From: QZLE01 sp033852135
Lineage (GTDB): Bacteria > Pseudomonadota > Gammaproteobacteria > QZLD01
Assembly (NCBI GenBank): GCA_033852135.1
Contig: JAWSVB010000008.1
Location: 145,131 to 209,130 of the forward strand
Length of the DNA stretch: 64,000 nucleotides
Direction of reading: 5' to 3'
This document shows, piece by piece, positions 9,396 through 18,262 of the stretch. A program made the translations under genes and the position numbers. Every line of letters begins with the position of its first letter. Positions within the stretch are counted from its first letter, which is position 1. Below the pieces are notes generated by a model. That model searched no databases. It was not told where the DNA came from and saw nothing but the letters and a program-made list of their open reading frames with translations.

Positions 9396-10214
9396 GTGCC
9401 TAAAGTTAATACTGGTGAAGTTGATCTTTACTACGAATATGTCGGAGCCGGTGATGAATGCATTGTATTACTTAACGGAGTGATGATGAGTACGGATGCA
9501 TGGGGGTATCAAACTCCAGTGCTCTCAAAGCATTATAAGGTACTACTTAATGATTTTCGTGGGCAAGGAAGGTCATCCAAGCCAGATCATCCTTACACCT
9601 TTGATATGCATGCCACAGATTTAAAATTCCTTTTAGACGAACTTGGAATAAAGAATGCTCACTTTGTTGGAACATCTTACGGTGCTGAAGTGGGTATGCA
9701 CTTCGCTATTAAATACCCTGAATACGTTAAGAGCTTAACAGCAGCAACCGCTGTTAGTGAATCAGATTATCTGCTTAAGCAAAAAATTGAATCTTGGTGT
9801 ATTGCCGCAAGACATGCGTTAGAGCTAGGTAAAAGCGCAAAATATGACTTCTTTTTACTTTCTGCACCGTATAACTTCTCAACTTCTTTTCTTGCAACCC
9901 ACCCAACCTTCTTAGAAGAGAAAGCAAAAGAAGTAGCAAAACTTCCTGATGAATGGTTCAGAGCATTTATACATCTTTGCGAGTGCTTTAAAAGCTTAGA
10001 TATAACTGACCAGCTACATAAAATCAAAGCAAAGACTTTAATCATCTCAGCAGAAAATGACACCCTAAAATCAGTACGCTATTCAGCTATCATGGCTAAG
10101 CAGATAGCTAATAGTGAATCGGTTATCGTGATGGAGGCAGGTCATTCTATGGTAATCGAAAGCTCATCTGAGTTCCTTACTTGCTTAATGGGTTTTATAA
10201 ATAAGTTAACCTAG
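9396..10214 (+). CDS. Alpha/beta hydrolase
   Basis: A 272-residue alpha/beta-hydrolase-fold protein with a complete triad: nucleophile Ser94 in GTSYGAE, Asp222 in SAENDT and His250 in EAGHSM. The oxyanion-loop region LLNGVMMSTDAW and NDFRGQGRSSKP are also typical. There is no signal peptide, so it is probably cytoplasmic. The GTG start at 9396 is supported by AGGAG at 9385-9389. The substrate (ester, lactone or other) cannot be told. It stands alone on the plus strand between ygiQ and the glutaredoxin gene. Confidence 0.85.
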   Translation: MPKVNTGEVDLYYEYVGAGDECIVLLNGVMMSTDAWGYQTPVLSKHYKVLLNDFRGQGRSSKPDHPYTFDMHATDLKFLLDELGIKNAHFVGTSYGAEVGMHFAIKYPEYVKSLTAATAVSESDYLLKQKIESWCIAARHALELGKSAKYDFFLLSAPYNFSTSFLATHPTFLEEKAKEVAKLPDEWFRAFIHLCECFKSLDITDQLHKIKAKTLIISAENDTLKSVRYSAIMAKQIANSESVIVMEAGHSMVIESSSEFLTCLMGFINKLT

Positions 10215-10222
10215 ATACCTGT

Positions 10223-10261
10223 TTAATAGATAATTCTACATATTAATAGATAATTCTACAT
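10223..10261. repeat. 20-bp tandem duplication over the end of the glutaredoxin gene
   Basis: The 19-base unit TTAATAGATAATTCTACAT occurs at 10223-10241 and again at 10243-10261, giving a 20-base period. The second copy contains the last codon and the stop of the minus-strand glutaredoxin gene; the first lies just beyond it. This looks like a recent slippage duplication that duplicated the gene end without changing the protein. Confidence 0.85.
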
Positions 10262-10723
10262 GCTATAGATTTTATCAAACCTATTGGCGCTAAAGCCCAT
10301 CATTTTTTTCTTTCCAATAATTATTAATGGGAACCCAGTTCCACCTAAACGTTTAAACTCTTTTTCTTTTGCAGCATTCTTTTCAACATCATATTCAACA
10401 AAAGCGACATTATTGTCTTGAAAATATTTCCGTGCTTTTGCGCAATAACCACACCATGATGTTGCATACATTACGACTTTTTTCTTTGTTAAACCTCTTC
10501 TTTTCGGCTTTTCATAGGTAAATTTAACTTTCTTATTTTTTGCTGAATTTTTGGCACGTCCTTGTCCATTATCTAACTTAATTTCAATACTTTGAGATTT
10601 AATAGATTTTGGCGGAACATCTGAATAGTGCAACCTACCATTTACATCTTTCCAGCTATATATCTCTGCATACCCTGTAATTGAAATAAACGAAACTAAA
10701 ATTAATATTATGATTCTAACCAT
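10256..10723 (-). CDS. Periplasmic DUF4124-glutaredoxin protein
   Basis: A 155-residue protein. Residues 1-19 form a signal peptide ending in ISITGYA. DUF4124 follows, with EIYSWKDVNGRLHYSDVPP at 20-38. A basic linker leads into a glutaredoxin domain with the redox motif CGYC (Cys91, Cys94) and the cis-proline segment GTGFPLIII. DUF4124-glutaredoxin fusions are common in gammaproteobacteria and presumably act on disulfides in the periplasm. The stop codon lies inside a 20-bp tandem duplication. The gene is separated from its neighbours by short AT-rich gaps. Confidence 0.85.
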   Translation of the reverse strand: MVRIIILILVSFISITGYAEIYSWKDVNGRLHYSDVPPKSIKSQSIEIKLDNGQGRAKNSAKNKKVKFTYEKPKRRGLTKKKVVMYATSWCGYCAKARKYFQDNNVAFVEYDVEKNAAKEKEFKRLGGTGFPLIIIGKKKMMGFSANRFDKIYSM

Positions 10724-10793
10724 CTTAACTACTCCCCATAAGCTTGTAATATATAATGCATAATATGTAATGCCTTATATATTTTCAAACAAT

Positions 10794-11681
10794 TTAATTA
10801 ATATGGTCACTTAGCAGTAACTTAATATATTGAATACTTTCTTCATCTGCTAAACCTTGCTCCTCAGATAACTCTGTAGCAATCATGCCTAAAGCCTTAT
10901 AAATATTTAATAATTTACTATCTGAATTATTCTCAAATGCATCTATATGCTTTTTTATAGTTGAAACATCACCCCTTGCAATTGGACCAGTAAGCGCCTT
11001 AGATGGAGAAGATGAAAAAATATTGGCGACAGTATCTTTGGCAATATCATCAAGAATATGCATCGAAACTTCACGATTTATCCCTGCCTTTTCATATGTT
11101 TGCAATCCAAGCTCTATCAATACATTTAAATAGTTACAAGAAAAGACTGCTGCTGCATGGTAATGGGCTTTTCTTTCTGGGTTAATATCGAAGCAATTAG
11201 CCTCAAGACCTTGGAATATTGATTTTAATTTTGAAACGGCTGTTTCAGAGCCTTCAAACCCACAATATGTACCGGAAAATGTCTTTACAGCACTCTCTGG
11301 ATCAGCAAAGCTTTTAACCGGATGTACACAAGCTGCAGAACAACCAGGGGGAATTACAGATTGTAGAATTGAGGATGGCAATGCACCACTGCAATGAACA
11401 AAAATAGGTTTTTCATCAGAGTTAATTGTTGAAATAATCTCTTCACAAGTAGAAACAATGAGATCATCCGGTGTGGTAATAAAGTAAATATCAGCAGGTT
11501 TTAACGCGTTTACATTAGTAGTTAACTTATCTGCTTTTACCAAATCATAAATGGCTGAGAGCCTGGCTGGTTCACAATCACATATAGTGCTAATTTTTAT
11601 ACTGTCTAACCTAGAAAGAAGGATTGCCAATGTTGCACCAGCCTTCCCTGCCCCAATAATATTTACTGCTAAAGTGCTCAT
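10794..11681 (-). CDS. Rossmann-like/DUF2520 oxidoreductase-type protein
   Basis: A 295-residue protein with an N-terminal Rossmann fold (IIGAGKAGATLA, glycines near 10-15), as in ProC-like NADP-binding domains. The C-terminal helical DUF2520 domain shows HPVKSFADP and ERKAHYHAAAVFSCNYLNVL. The architecture resembles ketopantoate or pyrroline-5-carboxylate reductases, but the substrate of this family is unknown. It diverges from the iron-type ABC permease gene across a 118-base gap. Confidence 0.8.
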   Translation of the reverse strand: MSTLAVNIIGAGKAGATLAILLSRLDSIKISTICDCEPARLSAIYDLVKADKLTTNVNALKPADIYFITTPDDLIVSTCEEIISTINSDEKPIFVHCSGALPSSILQSVIPPGCSAACVHPVKSFADPESAVKTFSGTYCGFEGSETAVSKLKSIFQGLEANCFDINPERKAHYHAAAVFSCNYLNVLIELGLQTYEKAGINREVSMHILDDIAKDTVANIFSSSPSKALTGPIARGDVSTIKKHIDAFENNSDSKLLNIYKALGMIATELSEEQGLADEESIQYIKLLLSDHIN

Positions 11682-11717
11682 CTGTCAAAACCACCGTAAA
11701 CCATAACTATATAAATA

Positions 11718-11731
11718 GATATGATCATATC
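11718..11731. promoter_or_regulatory. 14-bp perfect palindrome in a divergent promoter region
   Basis: GATATGATCATATC is a perfect dyad between the divergent DUF2520 and FecCD-type permease genes. It could be an operator. It is not a good match to the 19-bp Fur box, so the regulator is open, and an AT-rich region can produce such dyads by chance. Confidence 0.25.
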
Positions 11732-11799
11732 AACTTGATGTGATGGGTAAAGCTCTTTAATATGTTTTCACTTTAAAATAAATTGAATATTATCTAGAT

Positions 11800-12795
11800 A
11801 TGAGCAAACAGCAATTTTTAGTGAAACGACACAAAATGTTAATGCTGTACATGTCACTAATTTTATTAATATTATTTTTAATCTCGCTCTTTGTTGGACG
11901 AATATCTACCCCATTTAATAGCCTATTTGATTCAAGCAATGCATTACTTATTATACGCGACATAAGACTACCACGAATTATTGCAGCAGTTTTTATCGGT
12001 ATTGGTCTTGCTGGTTCTGGTGCTGTCTACCAAGCCCTGTTTAGAAACCCACTAGTATCACCAGATATTCTAGGAGTAACGTCCGGATGTACTTTAGGCG
12101 CTGCATTAGCTATGGTTTTTTCTGCTGACTCATTCTTTTTAATACAAATTTCATCATTTACACTGGGATTGATTTCTGTTTTTGTCGCACTATATATTTC
12201 TAAAATAATTGCTCCTAATCAAATAGTTACACTTATCCTTTCTGGAATAATTATTTCCGCTATATTTAGTTCACTCCTGCTTTGCATCAAATATGCCGCA
12301 GATCCATATGATGAACTCCCTGCAATTATTTTTTGGATTATGGGGGGGTTATATAGAGTTGGGTGGTCAGAATCAATTTTGATTAGCTGCTGTGTTTTTC
12401 TAGGGGGATTGATTATTTTCAAGCTCCGCTTCCGCTTAAATGTATTATCACTAGGAGAAACACAAGCTACGTCTCTTGGAGTTAATTTTGCGCTAAATAA
12501 ATTATTTTTTGTGTTATTAACATCGATAATTATCAGCCTAATAGTTTCTAGCTGTGGTCAAATAGGCTGGATAGCACTTGTTGTTCCGCACCTTTCTCGC
12601 TCTTTAGTTGGGCCTGACCATAAAAAAATGATCCCTGTTGCCATGCTTGCAGGTGCCATTATGATGCTGATTTTTGACAACCTTGCGCGATCATTAACAG
12701 CAGCCGAACTACCAATTTCAATATTTACATCTCTGATAGGAGCGCCAATATTTGGCATCATGCTAATTAAAAACAGAGGCGCTGGTTGGTCATGA
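11800..12795 (+). CDS. FecCD-family ABC transporter permease (siderophore, heme or cobalamin type)
   Basis: A 331-residue polytopic permease with the FecCD hallmarks: RLPRIIAAVFIGIGLAGSG, the FRNPLVSPDILG loop and the C-terminal GWIALVVPHLSR coupling region. It pairs with the ATPase gene through an ATGA overlap. These transporters import ferric siderophores, heme or vitamin B12. No substrate-binding protein or TonB receptor is next to it, so the substrate is unresolved. The ATG at 11800 lacks a clear Shine-Dalgarno sequence; an internal start near 11833 is possible. Confidence 0.88.
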   Translation: MSKQQFLVKRHKMLMLYMSLILLILFLISLFVGRISTPFNSLFDSSNALLIIRDIRLPRIIAAVFIGIGLAGSGAVYQALFRNPLVSPDILGVTSGCTLGAALAMVFSADSFFLIQISSFTLGLISVFVALYISKIIAPNQIVTLILSGIIISAIFSSLLLCIKYAADPYDELPAIIFWIMGGLYRVGWSESILISCCVFLGGLIIFKLRFRLNVLSLGETQATSLGVNFALNKLFFVLLTSIIISLIVSSCGQIGWIALVVPHLSRSLVGPDHKKMIPVAMLAGAIMMLIFDNLARSLTAAELPISIFTSLIGAPIFGIMLIKNRGAGWS

Positions 12796-13565
12796 CTATT
12801 CTCATCGACTCGCTAAATTTTTCCTATTCTGACAACCAAGTGCTTAATGGGGTATCAACTAGCATAAAAAAAGGTTCTATCTGTGCCATTCTTGGTGGTA
12901 ACGGCTGTGGAAAAACTACCCTACTTAATTGCATTAATAAATTATTAACAGCCGAATCTGGCATTATAAATATCGATGAAAACAACTTAGCCAACTTAAC
13001 AACACACGAAATAGCCAAACTAATAAGCTATGTCCCACAGGAACATGACAATATATTTCCATATCCAGTAATCGAAGTTGTAGTTATGGGTAGATCTCCA
13101 TACCTGAGAATTGGGCAAAGCCCATCAGATAAAGACTATGATGAAGCAGAAAAAGCACTCAATAAACTTGGTGCAAACCACCTTTCTCAACAGTGCTTTA
13201 ATAAAATTTCTGGCGGAGAACGCCAAATAGCTCTTATAGCCAGGGCCCTTATACAAAAAAGTCCAATAATGATTCTTGATGAACCAACAAACCATTTGGA
13301 TTTCAGCAAAAAATTTAGTTTGATGAAACTGCTAAAAAGAATCAGTGTAGAAGAACAAAAGACCATTATCACAACTACTCATGACCCGAATTTAATATAC
13401 TCAGTCGCTGATCAAATCATCATGTTAAAAGGTGGAACAGTTATAGCTGACGGTTCACCGCAAGATGTTATAACTGAAGAAAGTTTATTGCGAGTTTATG
13501 GATTGAAGACTAAAGGTTATGCAACTGACAACGGTGGACTCTTTTTTCACGCATGCGATACATAA
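12792..13565 (+). CDS. ABC transporter ATP-binding protein, FecE/BtuD type
   Basis: A 257-residue ATPase counted from the ATG at 12792, which overlaps the permease stop (ATGA). Earlier in-frame codons (TTG 12786) are less likely. Walker A is GGNGCGKTT near 35-43, the signature is ISGGERQ, Walker B is MILDEPTNHL, and the switch histidine lies in TTTHDPN. With the permease it would form the cytoplasmic engine of a metal-chelate importer. The usual third component, a periplasmic binding protein, is absent from both flanks. Confidence 0.88.
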   Translation: MTILIDSLNFSYSDNQVLNGVSTSIKKGSICAILGGNGCGKTTLLNCINKLLTAESGIINIDENNLANLTTHEIAKLISYVPQEHDNIFPYPVIEVVVMGRSPYLRIGQSPSDKDYDEAEKALNKLGANHLSQQCFNKISGGERQIALIARALIQKSPIMILDEPTNHLDFSKKFSLMKLLKRISVEEQKTIITTTHDPNLIYSVADQIIMLKGGTVIADGSPQDVITEESLLRVYGLKTKGYATDNGGLFFHACDT

Positions 13566-13811
13566 TTATATTTTTTGCAGGCTTCCAGGGTAATCACCAG
13601 TTATTTCACTATCTACGTTATGTTTTTCTTCAATTCTTTTAACAATCTATTTATTTATAATGACTCCTATACCTTTATGCTCAGTTTCTACAAAGCCTGA
13701 CATTTGAGGAAGATATAAAGAATAACTCCTCTTCGTATCAACTTTCATAGTCGTATCAATAGCTTCACTAGTAAAGGCACTAGGGCTAAATGCACTTACC
13801 AAGATTATCAT
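13566..13811 (-). pseudogene. Possible small secreted-protein gene interrupted by a TAG
   Basis: Reading minus from an ATG at 13811 gives 54 codons that begin like a signal peptide (MIILVSAFSPSAFTSEA). The frame stops at TAG 13647-13649 and then stays open for 26 more codons to a TAA at 13566. The reading frame is also open upstream to about 13850, and those residues are hydrophobic. The continuing sense frame suggests a decayed gene of 80-95 residues, but no family is recognisable and a chance open frame is possible. Confidence 0.3.
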
Positions 13812-13863
13812 TATAGCTGATACTATATTTTGAATATTTATCAGGTTAAATCATATTAATTTC

Positions 13864-14475
13864 TCAAATATTGGTATGCATTTTTTTGTCTGGTCTAAGC
13901 GTATAAAATATTACTAACGCGAAAAATGCACCTAGGGTATCTGCGAGCATATCTTTTTGCGCATCCCATATATCACCTTGTGAACCTAAAAATTCAATTC
14001 CTGCTTCACCACCTTCTGCTGCTGCATACCACCACTCAACAATTTCATACGCTGCTGCAATGCTCATGATAAAAAAGACGGCAAAGAAGCCGGCAAATAT
14101 TTTTCCACACCACCTTTTGCGTAGTGTTATCTCTAACATTGGATAAGCATAAAAACCCACAGAAAAATGACCGATACGATCAAAATGGTTACGCTCTGCA
14201 CCTATAAATTCCGTTACAAAATCAAATGGGACATTTGCAAAAGTATAATGTCCACCTATCGTATGCCATATAAGCCAAAAAGCCATGAACAAATAGGAGG
14301 AGTTACTAAAACGAAATTTTTTATAGGTGGCAACTAACAGTCCAAATACTATAACAACTGGGATGATTTCAGCGATCCATACTTCACGCGAGACTGGTGC
14401 TATTCCAAATAAAATAAATATCACAGCAAAAACGCCTGCAAGAAGATGGGGGGTATATTTTTTAGTAATTACCAT
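13864..14475 (-). CDS. DUF2238 (YjdF-type) inner-membrane protein
   Basis: A 203-residue protein with about six membrane segments. DUF2238 motifs are clear: WHTIGGHYTFANVPF, RNHFDRIGHFSVGFYAYP, AAYEIVEWWYA and GDIWDAQKDMLADTLGA. The conserved His, Glu and Asp residues near the membrane suggest a metal site or enzyme, but no reaction is established for the family. It is transcribed away from the XRE-type regulator gene. Confidence 0.85.
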   Translation of the reverse strand: MVITKKYTPHLLAGVFAVIFILFGIAPVSREVWIAEIIPVVIVFGLLVATYKKFRFSNSSYLFMAFWLIWHTIGGHYTFANVPFDFVTEFIGAERNHFDRIGHFSVGFYAYPMLEITLRKRWCGKIFAGFFAVFFIMSIAAAYEIVEWWYAAAEGGEAGIEFLGSQGDIWDAQKDMLADTLGAFFALVIFYTLRPDKKMHTNI

Positions 14476-14538
14476 GATTTACCTTAGTATATTATGTCGT
14501 CCGTAATAACATTATATACCGAATTCCCACAATTACTT

Positions 14539-14567
14539 GTTACAATCAATGATTAATATCATGTAAC
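14539..14567. promoter_or_regulatory. Inverted repeat in the divergent DUF2238/XRE promoter region
   Basis: GTTACA at 14539-14544 faces TGTAAC at 14562-14567, 17 bases apart, with a smaller TGAT..ATCA dyad between them. It lies between divergent genes and about 120 bases upstream of the XRE regulator start. An operator for the regulator is a fair guess, without proof. Confidence 0.3.
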
Positions 14568-14682
14568 CATATGCGTATAAGCTATTGATTAGATGAGATT
14601 GTCATGTGTATGGCGTGTAGGTGACGTGTTTATCTTCACCACCAAAGATAATAATGGAACTTCAATATTAACAGGAGCGATT

Positions 14683-15177
14683 ATGATCATTCGAAAACTA
14701 CGATTGAACCGAAGTTGGTCTCAGGAGCATTTAGCTGAGATTAGTGGTTTAAGCACAAGAACTATCCAGCGTATTGAGCGAGGCCAAAATCCAAGTTTGG
14801 AATCACTCAAATCACTTGCTGCAGTTTTCGAAATTGATGCCTCCGAACTATCTAAAGCTTTTAATGTTAAAGAGGAGTTACCAATGGAAGATAAACAAGA
14901 GGAACTTCAAGTTTCATCTGCCGAGACTGAAGCCATGGAATACGTCAAAGATATCAAGGGTTTTTATTCCCATTTAATAAAATATGTTGTCGTAATTTCA
15001 ATTCTTGCACTTATAGATATAGTTACAAGCCCAGGTAAGCTCTGGTTCTATTGGCCAGCAATGGGCTGGGGAATTGGTTTATTTATGCACGGGATGAGTG
15101 TATTTGAAATTATGAGTTTTTTTGGCCCCAAGTGGGAAAAAAAACAAGTTGAAAAACGGATGAGAAAATCACGTTAA
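14683..15177 (+). CDS. XRE-family transcriptional regulator with C-terminal 2TM domain
   Basis: A 164-residue protein. The N-terminal helix-turn-helix (RLNRSWSQEHLAEISGLSTR, then IQRIERGQNPSLE) occupies about residues 6-55. Two membrane segments near 95-140 form a 2TM domain, with WPAMGWGIGLFMHGM between and within them. The ATG at 14683 is preferred over an upstream in-frame start at 14593, because AGGAG lies at 14673-14677 and it puts the HTH at the N-terminus as in the family. A membrane-anchored regulator of its own locus or of the divergent DUF2238 gene is plausible. Confidence 0.85.
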   Translation: MIIRKLRLNRSWSQEHLAEISGLSTRTIQRIERGQNPSLESLKSLAAVFEIDASELSKAFNVKEELPMEDKQEELQVSSAETEAMEYVKDIKGFYSHLIKYVVVISILALIDIVTSPGKLWFYWPAMGWGIGLFMHGMSVFEIMSFFGPKWEKKQVEKRMRKSR

Positions 15178-15206
15178 TTAAACTAGTAAAACGCATTAAT
15201 ATTAGT

Positions 15207-15240
15207 AAAAGCGCCACTACAGTAAAATAATGGCGCTTTT
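15207..15240. terminator. Bidirectional intrinsic terminator
   Basis: AAAAGCGCCA (15207-15216) pairs perfectly with TGGCGCTTTT (15231-15240) around a 14-base loop. It lies between the convergent XRE regulator and rapA genes, and both orientations end in a T run, so it can serve both. Confidence 0.85.
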
Positions 15241-15245
15241 AAAAT

Positions 15246-18086
15246 TTATTTATTAACTATCAACCTTGCTGCTTGTAACTGCATACCTGCTCTATCAACA
15301 TGATCTGTACAAGCTAAATACCTTGCCTGCAATATTTCAATCTCTTCAGTCCTGATTATTGGATTAACACTTTGAAGTGCTTTTAACCGTTCAGACTCAG
15401 ATTTTAAGCTATTTAGAGATTTATGAGCTTGTTCTTTGATCGTAGGAAGCTGCTTCTCTGCAATATTCTTACTATGTTCGAACATTGTTTCTATTTCACT
15501 TCTGACTTTTTGTGAAACTGCTCTCGCTATCTTTTTCTTTACTGGCTCACATAGTTCATTGAGTTTGGCATGATCAATAATTGAAGATAGATCTTTTCCT
15601 GATACGTCAATTAATACCCTAACAGGACAAAGAGGTAAATGAGAAGATAGTTGTAAATTTTTAGGTGCAATAACGTCTGATGTATACCATGTTTCAAGCA
15701 AAATACTACCAGGAGGCAAAGCTCTAATGGATATTGTAGATACCGCAGCATTACCATGTTCAGATCCTAGTACCATCTCCATTGATTCATTAACCATTGG
15801 ATGTTCCCAGCTTAAATACTCCATATCTTCACGGATTAGTGCATTTTCACGTTTAAAAGTAATGGTGTTTCCATCATCTTTTAAATACGGAAAATGATGA
15901 TTTTGCATATGGTTGCTTGGTCTTATGATTATTGCATCTTCTGAATGATGCTCATGGTCTACTCCATATTGCTCAAATAGTTCCGTCATATAATCAGGTA
16001 GAACTTCACAATCATCTTCAAGCGCTATTTGCTCAATTAGGCTGTTTGCTATATCTGGTCGACATGAATTTAATTCAAGTAAACGATCTCTACCACCTTC
16101 AAGTTTTAATTGGGTTTCTTTTAGTACATTTTGCGTAGCTAAAATTAACTCTCCTAACTTCTCATCATTACTTGAAAGCTGTTGAAGTAATTGATCAGCA
16201 AATTGTTCGTAAATTGAAAATCCTGAAGAGCAACTATTTTGAAATAGATTAAGACCTTCATTATACCAATGATAAAGAACTTCCTGTGCTGTCTCTTCAA
16301 TATAAGGAATATGAATTTTTATTGTTTCTTTCTGCCCTATCCGATCCAATCGACCAATTCTTTGTTCAACCAGATCAGGGTTTAGCGGTAAGTCAAAAAG
16401 AACCAGATGACTAGCAAACTGAAAATTACGCCCTTCACTACCAATTTCAGAACATATCATCACTTGAGCACCGCCATCGGTCTCAGCAAAATATGCAGCA
16501 GCTCTATCTCTCTCTAAGATTGTCAAACCTTCAAAAAATGAGGCGCTTCTTATACCTACATTTAGATTAAAGTATTTATCAAGCTCTACAGCTGTTTCTG
16601 CGTTGTGGCATATAACAAGTATCTTCTCTTGTTTTAACTCTTTAATCTTTTCAATTAACCATTGAACCCTTGGATCATATTTAATCCACTCTTCAACATC
16701 TAAGGTTGTTTCAGGGTAAAGCTTTTGGTCTAGGGGCTCATCGTTCTCAGATGCCGGAAGGTAAAAATCAGGTCGAGCTAGAGGGTAGCATTTAGGCTCT
16801 CTTACCGGAAAGCCTTGCTCTGCATTACGAACATTTCTAAATAGAACTCTTCCTGTTCCATGTCTATCTAGCAGTTGATTTATAATCTGGTCACACTCTT
16901 GGCTAAAATCAATATCAAACTGCTTACTTAACTCATCTTTCTGCTCTGTAGATAGTGCATCACCATTGACCAGCAGTTCATTAATTATATTTGAAACCTT
17001 TTGGTAATTATCCTCTTCGAGCTTAAAAGCTTCCAAATCATGGAAGCGAGCAGGATCAAGTAGCTTTAATCTACCAAAGTGGCTTTCAATACCAGCTTGT
17101 TCAGGCGTAGCTGTAAGAAGTAAGAGCCCTTTACTAACTTCTGACAACTGTTTGCAAAGAGTATAATCTTCACCTTCTTGTTCTGGACTCCAGTGCAAAT
17201 GATGCGCCTCATCAATGACCACGATATCCCAGTCAGCAGATAATAAATCTGCATGTAGATCTTTGCGCTGCATTAGAAACTCTAAACTACAAATAATTCT
17301 CTGTTCGGATTCAAATGGGTTTTGCTCAACTTTTTCAACATCAAGCTCTTCATCTTCAGGATCTGCATCAATCAAAGCTTCAGCATCAAGCCGAGATTGA
17401 TCAAAAATAGAAAACGGAAGATTAAATCTTCGTAGCATCTCAACCAACCACTGATGGATTAGTGATTCAGGTACAACAACTAAAATCCTACTGGATTTTC
17501 CAGATATTACTTGGCTATGCAGAATCATTCCTGCTTCAATTGTTTTCCCTAGCCCAACTTCATCAGCCAATAACACTCTAGGGGCATCGCGTTGTGCTAC
17601 TTCATGCGCAATATAAATTTGATGTGGTAAAAGACTGGTACGAGAACCAAGGAGCCCTCTAACATTAGATTGTTGCAGTCTATTTGTGTGCTCAATTGTC
17701 TGAACACGAAGTTCATATTCACAGTTCTTATCTACTTGGCCATTGAGCAAACGCTGAACAGGTGTTGTATGGCGGGCAAAACTACTTAGACGAACCTCAC
17801 AAAGAGCCTGATCCTTTCCTTCAGAATCACTACCGATGTACGTTATTAGCCCATCAAATTCATCAATATCACTTACCTGAACCTGATTGCCTTCACTATC
17901 TTCAATAGTATCGCCAATGCAGTATTTTATTCTTGTAAGAGGTGCGTTATCAGAAGCATATGTTCTAGTATCTTCTGCGGCAGGAAAACTTATACTTACT
18001 CTACGGTGATATACCTCGATAATGATTCCAATACCTAAATCTGGCTCCGCATGACTAACCCAACGCTGACCAACTACAAACTCCAT
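15246..18086 (-). CDS. rapA: RNA polymerase-associated ATPase RapA (HepA)
   Basis: A 946-residue SWI2/SNF2 protein (E. coli RapA is 968). The N-terminal Tudor-like region starts MEFVVGQRWVSHAEPDLGIG, matching the family. Walker A is LADEVGLGKTIEAG near 172-185 and the DEAH box is VIDEAHHL near 290. The helicase C domain has SEGRNFQFASHLVLFDLP and QRIGRLDRIGQ. RapA binds RNA polymerase and recycles it. The ATG ending at 18086 has AAGG six bases upstream; the open frame extends only two codons further, to a TTG. It converges on the XRE gene with a shared terminator. Confidence 0.95.
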   Translation of the reverse strand: MEFVVGQRWVSHAEPDLGIGIIIEVYHRRVSISFPAAEDTRTYASDNAPLTRIKYCIGDTIEDSEGNQVQVSDIDEFDGLITYIGSDSEGKDQALCEVRLSSFARHTTPVQRLLNGQVDKNCEYELRVQTIEHTNRLQQSNVRGLLGSRTSLLPHQIYIAHEVAQRDAPRVLLADEVGLGKTIEAGMILHSQVISGKSSRILVVVPESLIHQWLVEMLRRFNLPFSIFDQSRLDAEALIDADPEDEELDVEKVEQNPFESEQRIICSLEFLMQRKDLHADLLSADWDIVVIDEAHHLHWSPEQEGEDYTLCKQLSEVSKGLLLLTATPEQAGIESHFGRLKLLDPARFHDLEAFKLEEDNYQKVSNIINELLVNGDALSTEQKDELSKQFDIDFSQECDQIINQLLDRHGTGRVLFRNVRNAEQGFPVREPKCYPLARPDFYLPASENDEPLDQKLYPETTLDVEEWIKYDPRVQWLIEKIKELKQEKILVICHNAETAVELDKYFNLNVGIRSASFFEGLTILERDRAAAYFAETDGGAQVMICSEIGSEGRNFQFASHLVLFDLPLNPDLVEQRIGRLDRIGQKETIKIHIPYIEETAQEVLYHWYNEGLNLFQNSCSSGFSIYEQFADQLLQQLSSNDEKLGELILATQNVLKETQLKLEGGRDRLLELNSCRPDIANSLIEQIALEDDCEVLPDYMTELFEQYGVDHEHHSEDAIIIRPSNHMQNHHFPYLKDDGNTITFKRENALIREDMEYLSWEHPMVNESMEMVLGSEHGNAAVSTISIRALPPGSILLETWYTSDVIAPKNLQLSSHLPLCPVRVLIDVSGKDLSSIIDHAKLNELCEPVKKKIARAVSQKVRSEIETMFEHSKNIAEKQLPTIKEQAHKSLNSLKSESERLKALQSVNPIIRTEEIEILQARYLACTDHVDRAGMQLQAARLIVNK

Positions 18087-18226
18087 AAACAACCTTATAT
18101 TTATATGAAAAAATGGAGGCGAATTATAGCATGAAGATTGTCTGATTTAAGCCTTATATCGCATATTTTAAAAGACAGCTTGAATTGGGTGTCATTAACA
18201 TAGATATAACTGATAAATATGCTTAA

Positions 18227-18262
18227 ATTTAACTATAGATTTAACTTTGGATTTAACTATGC
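18227..18262. repeat. 12-bp direct repeat, three copies, running into a start codon
   Basis: ATTTAAC begins at 18227, 18239 and 18251, and each 12-base unit follows ATTTAACTNTRN. The third copy contains the ATG at 18259. The second copy supplies the only Shine-Dalgarno-like bases (GGA, 18249-18251). A copy-number change would move the ribosome site and upstream spacing without touching the frame. Confidence 0.8.

Noticed and set aside
11700..11800. Fur box before the iron-type permease
   Set aside because: The palindrome at 11718-11731 does not match the GATAAT-repeat Fur consensus well enough.
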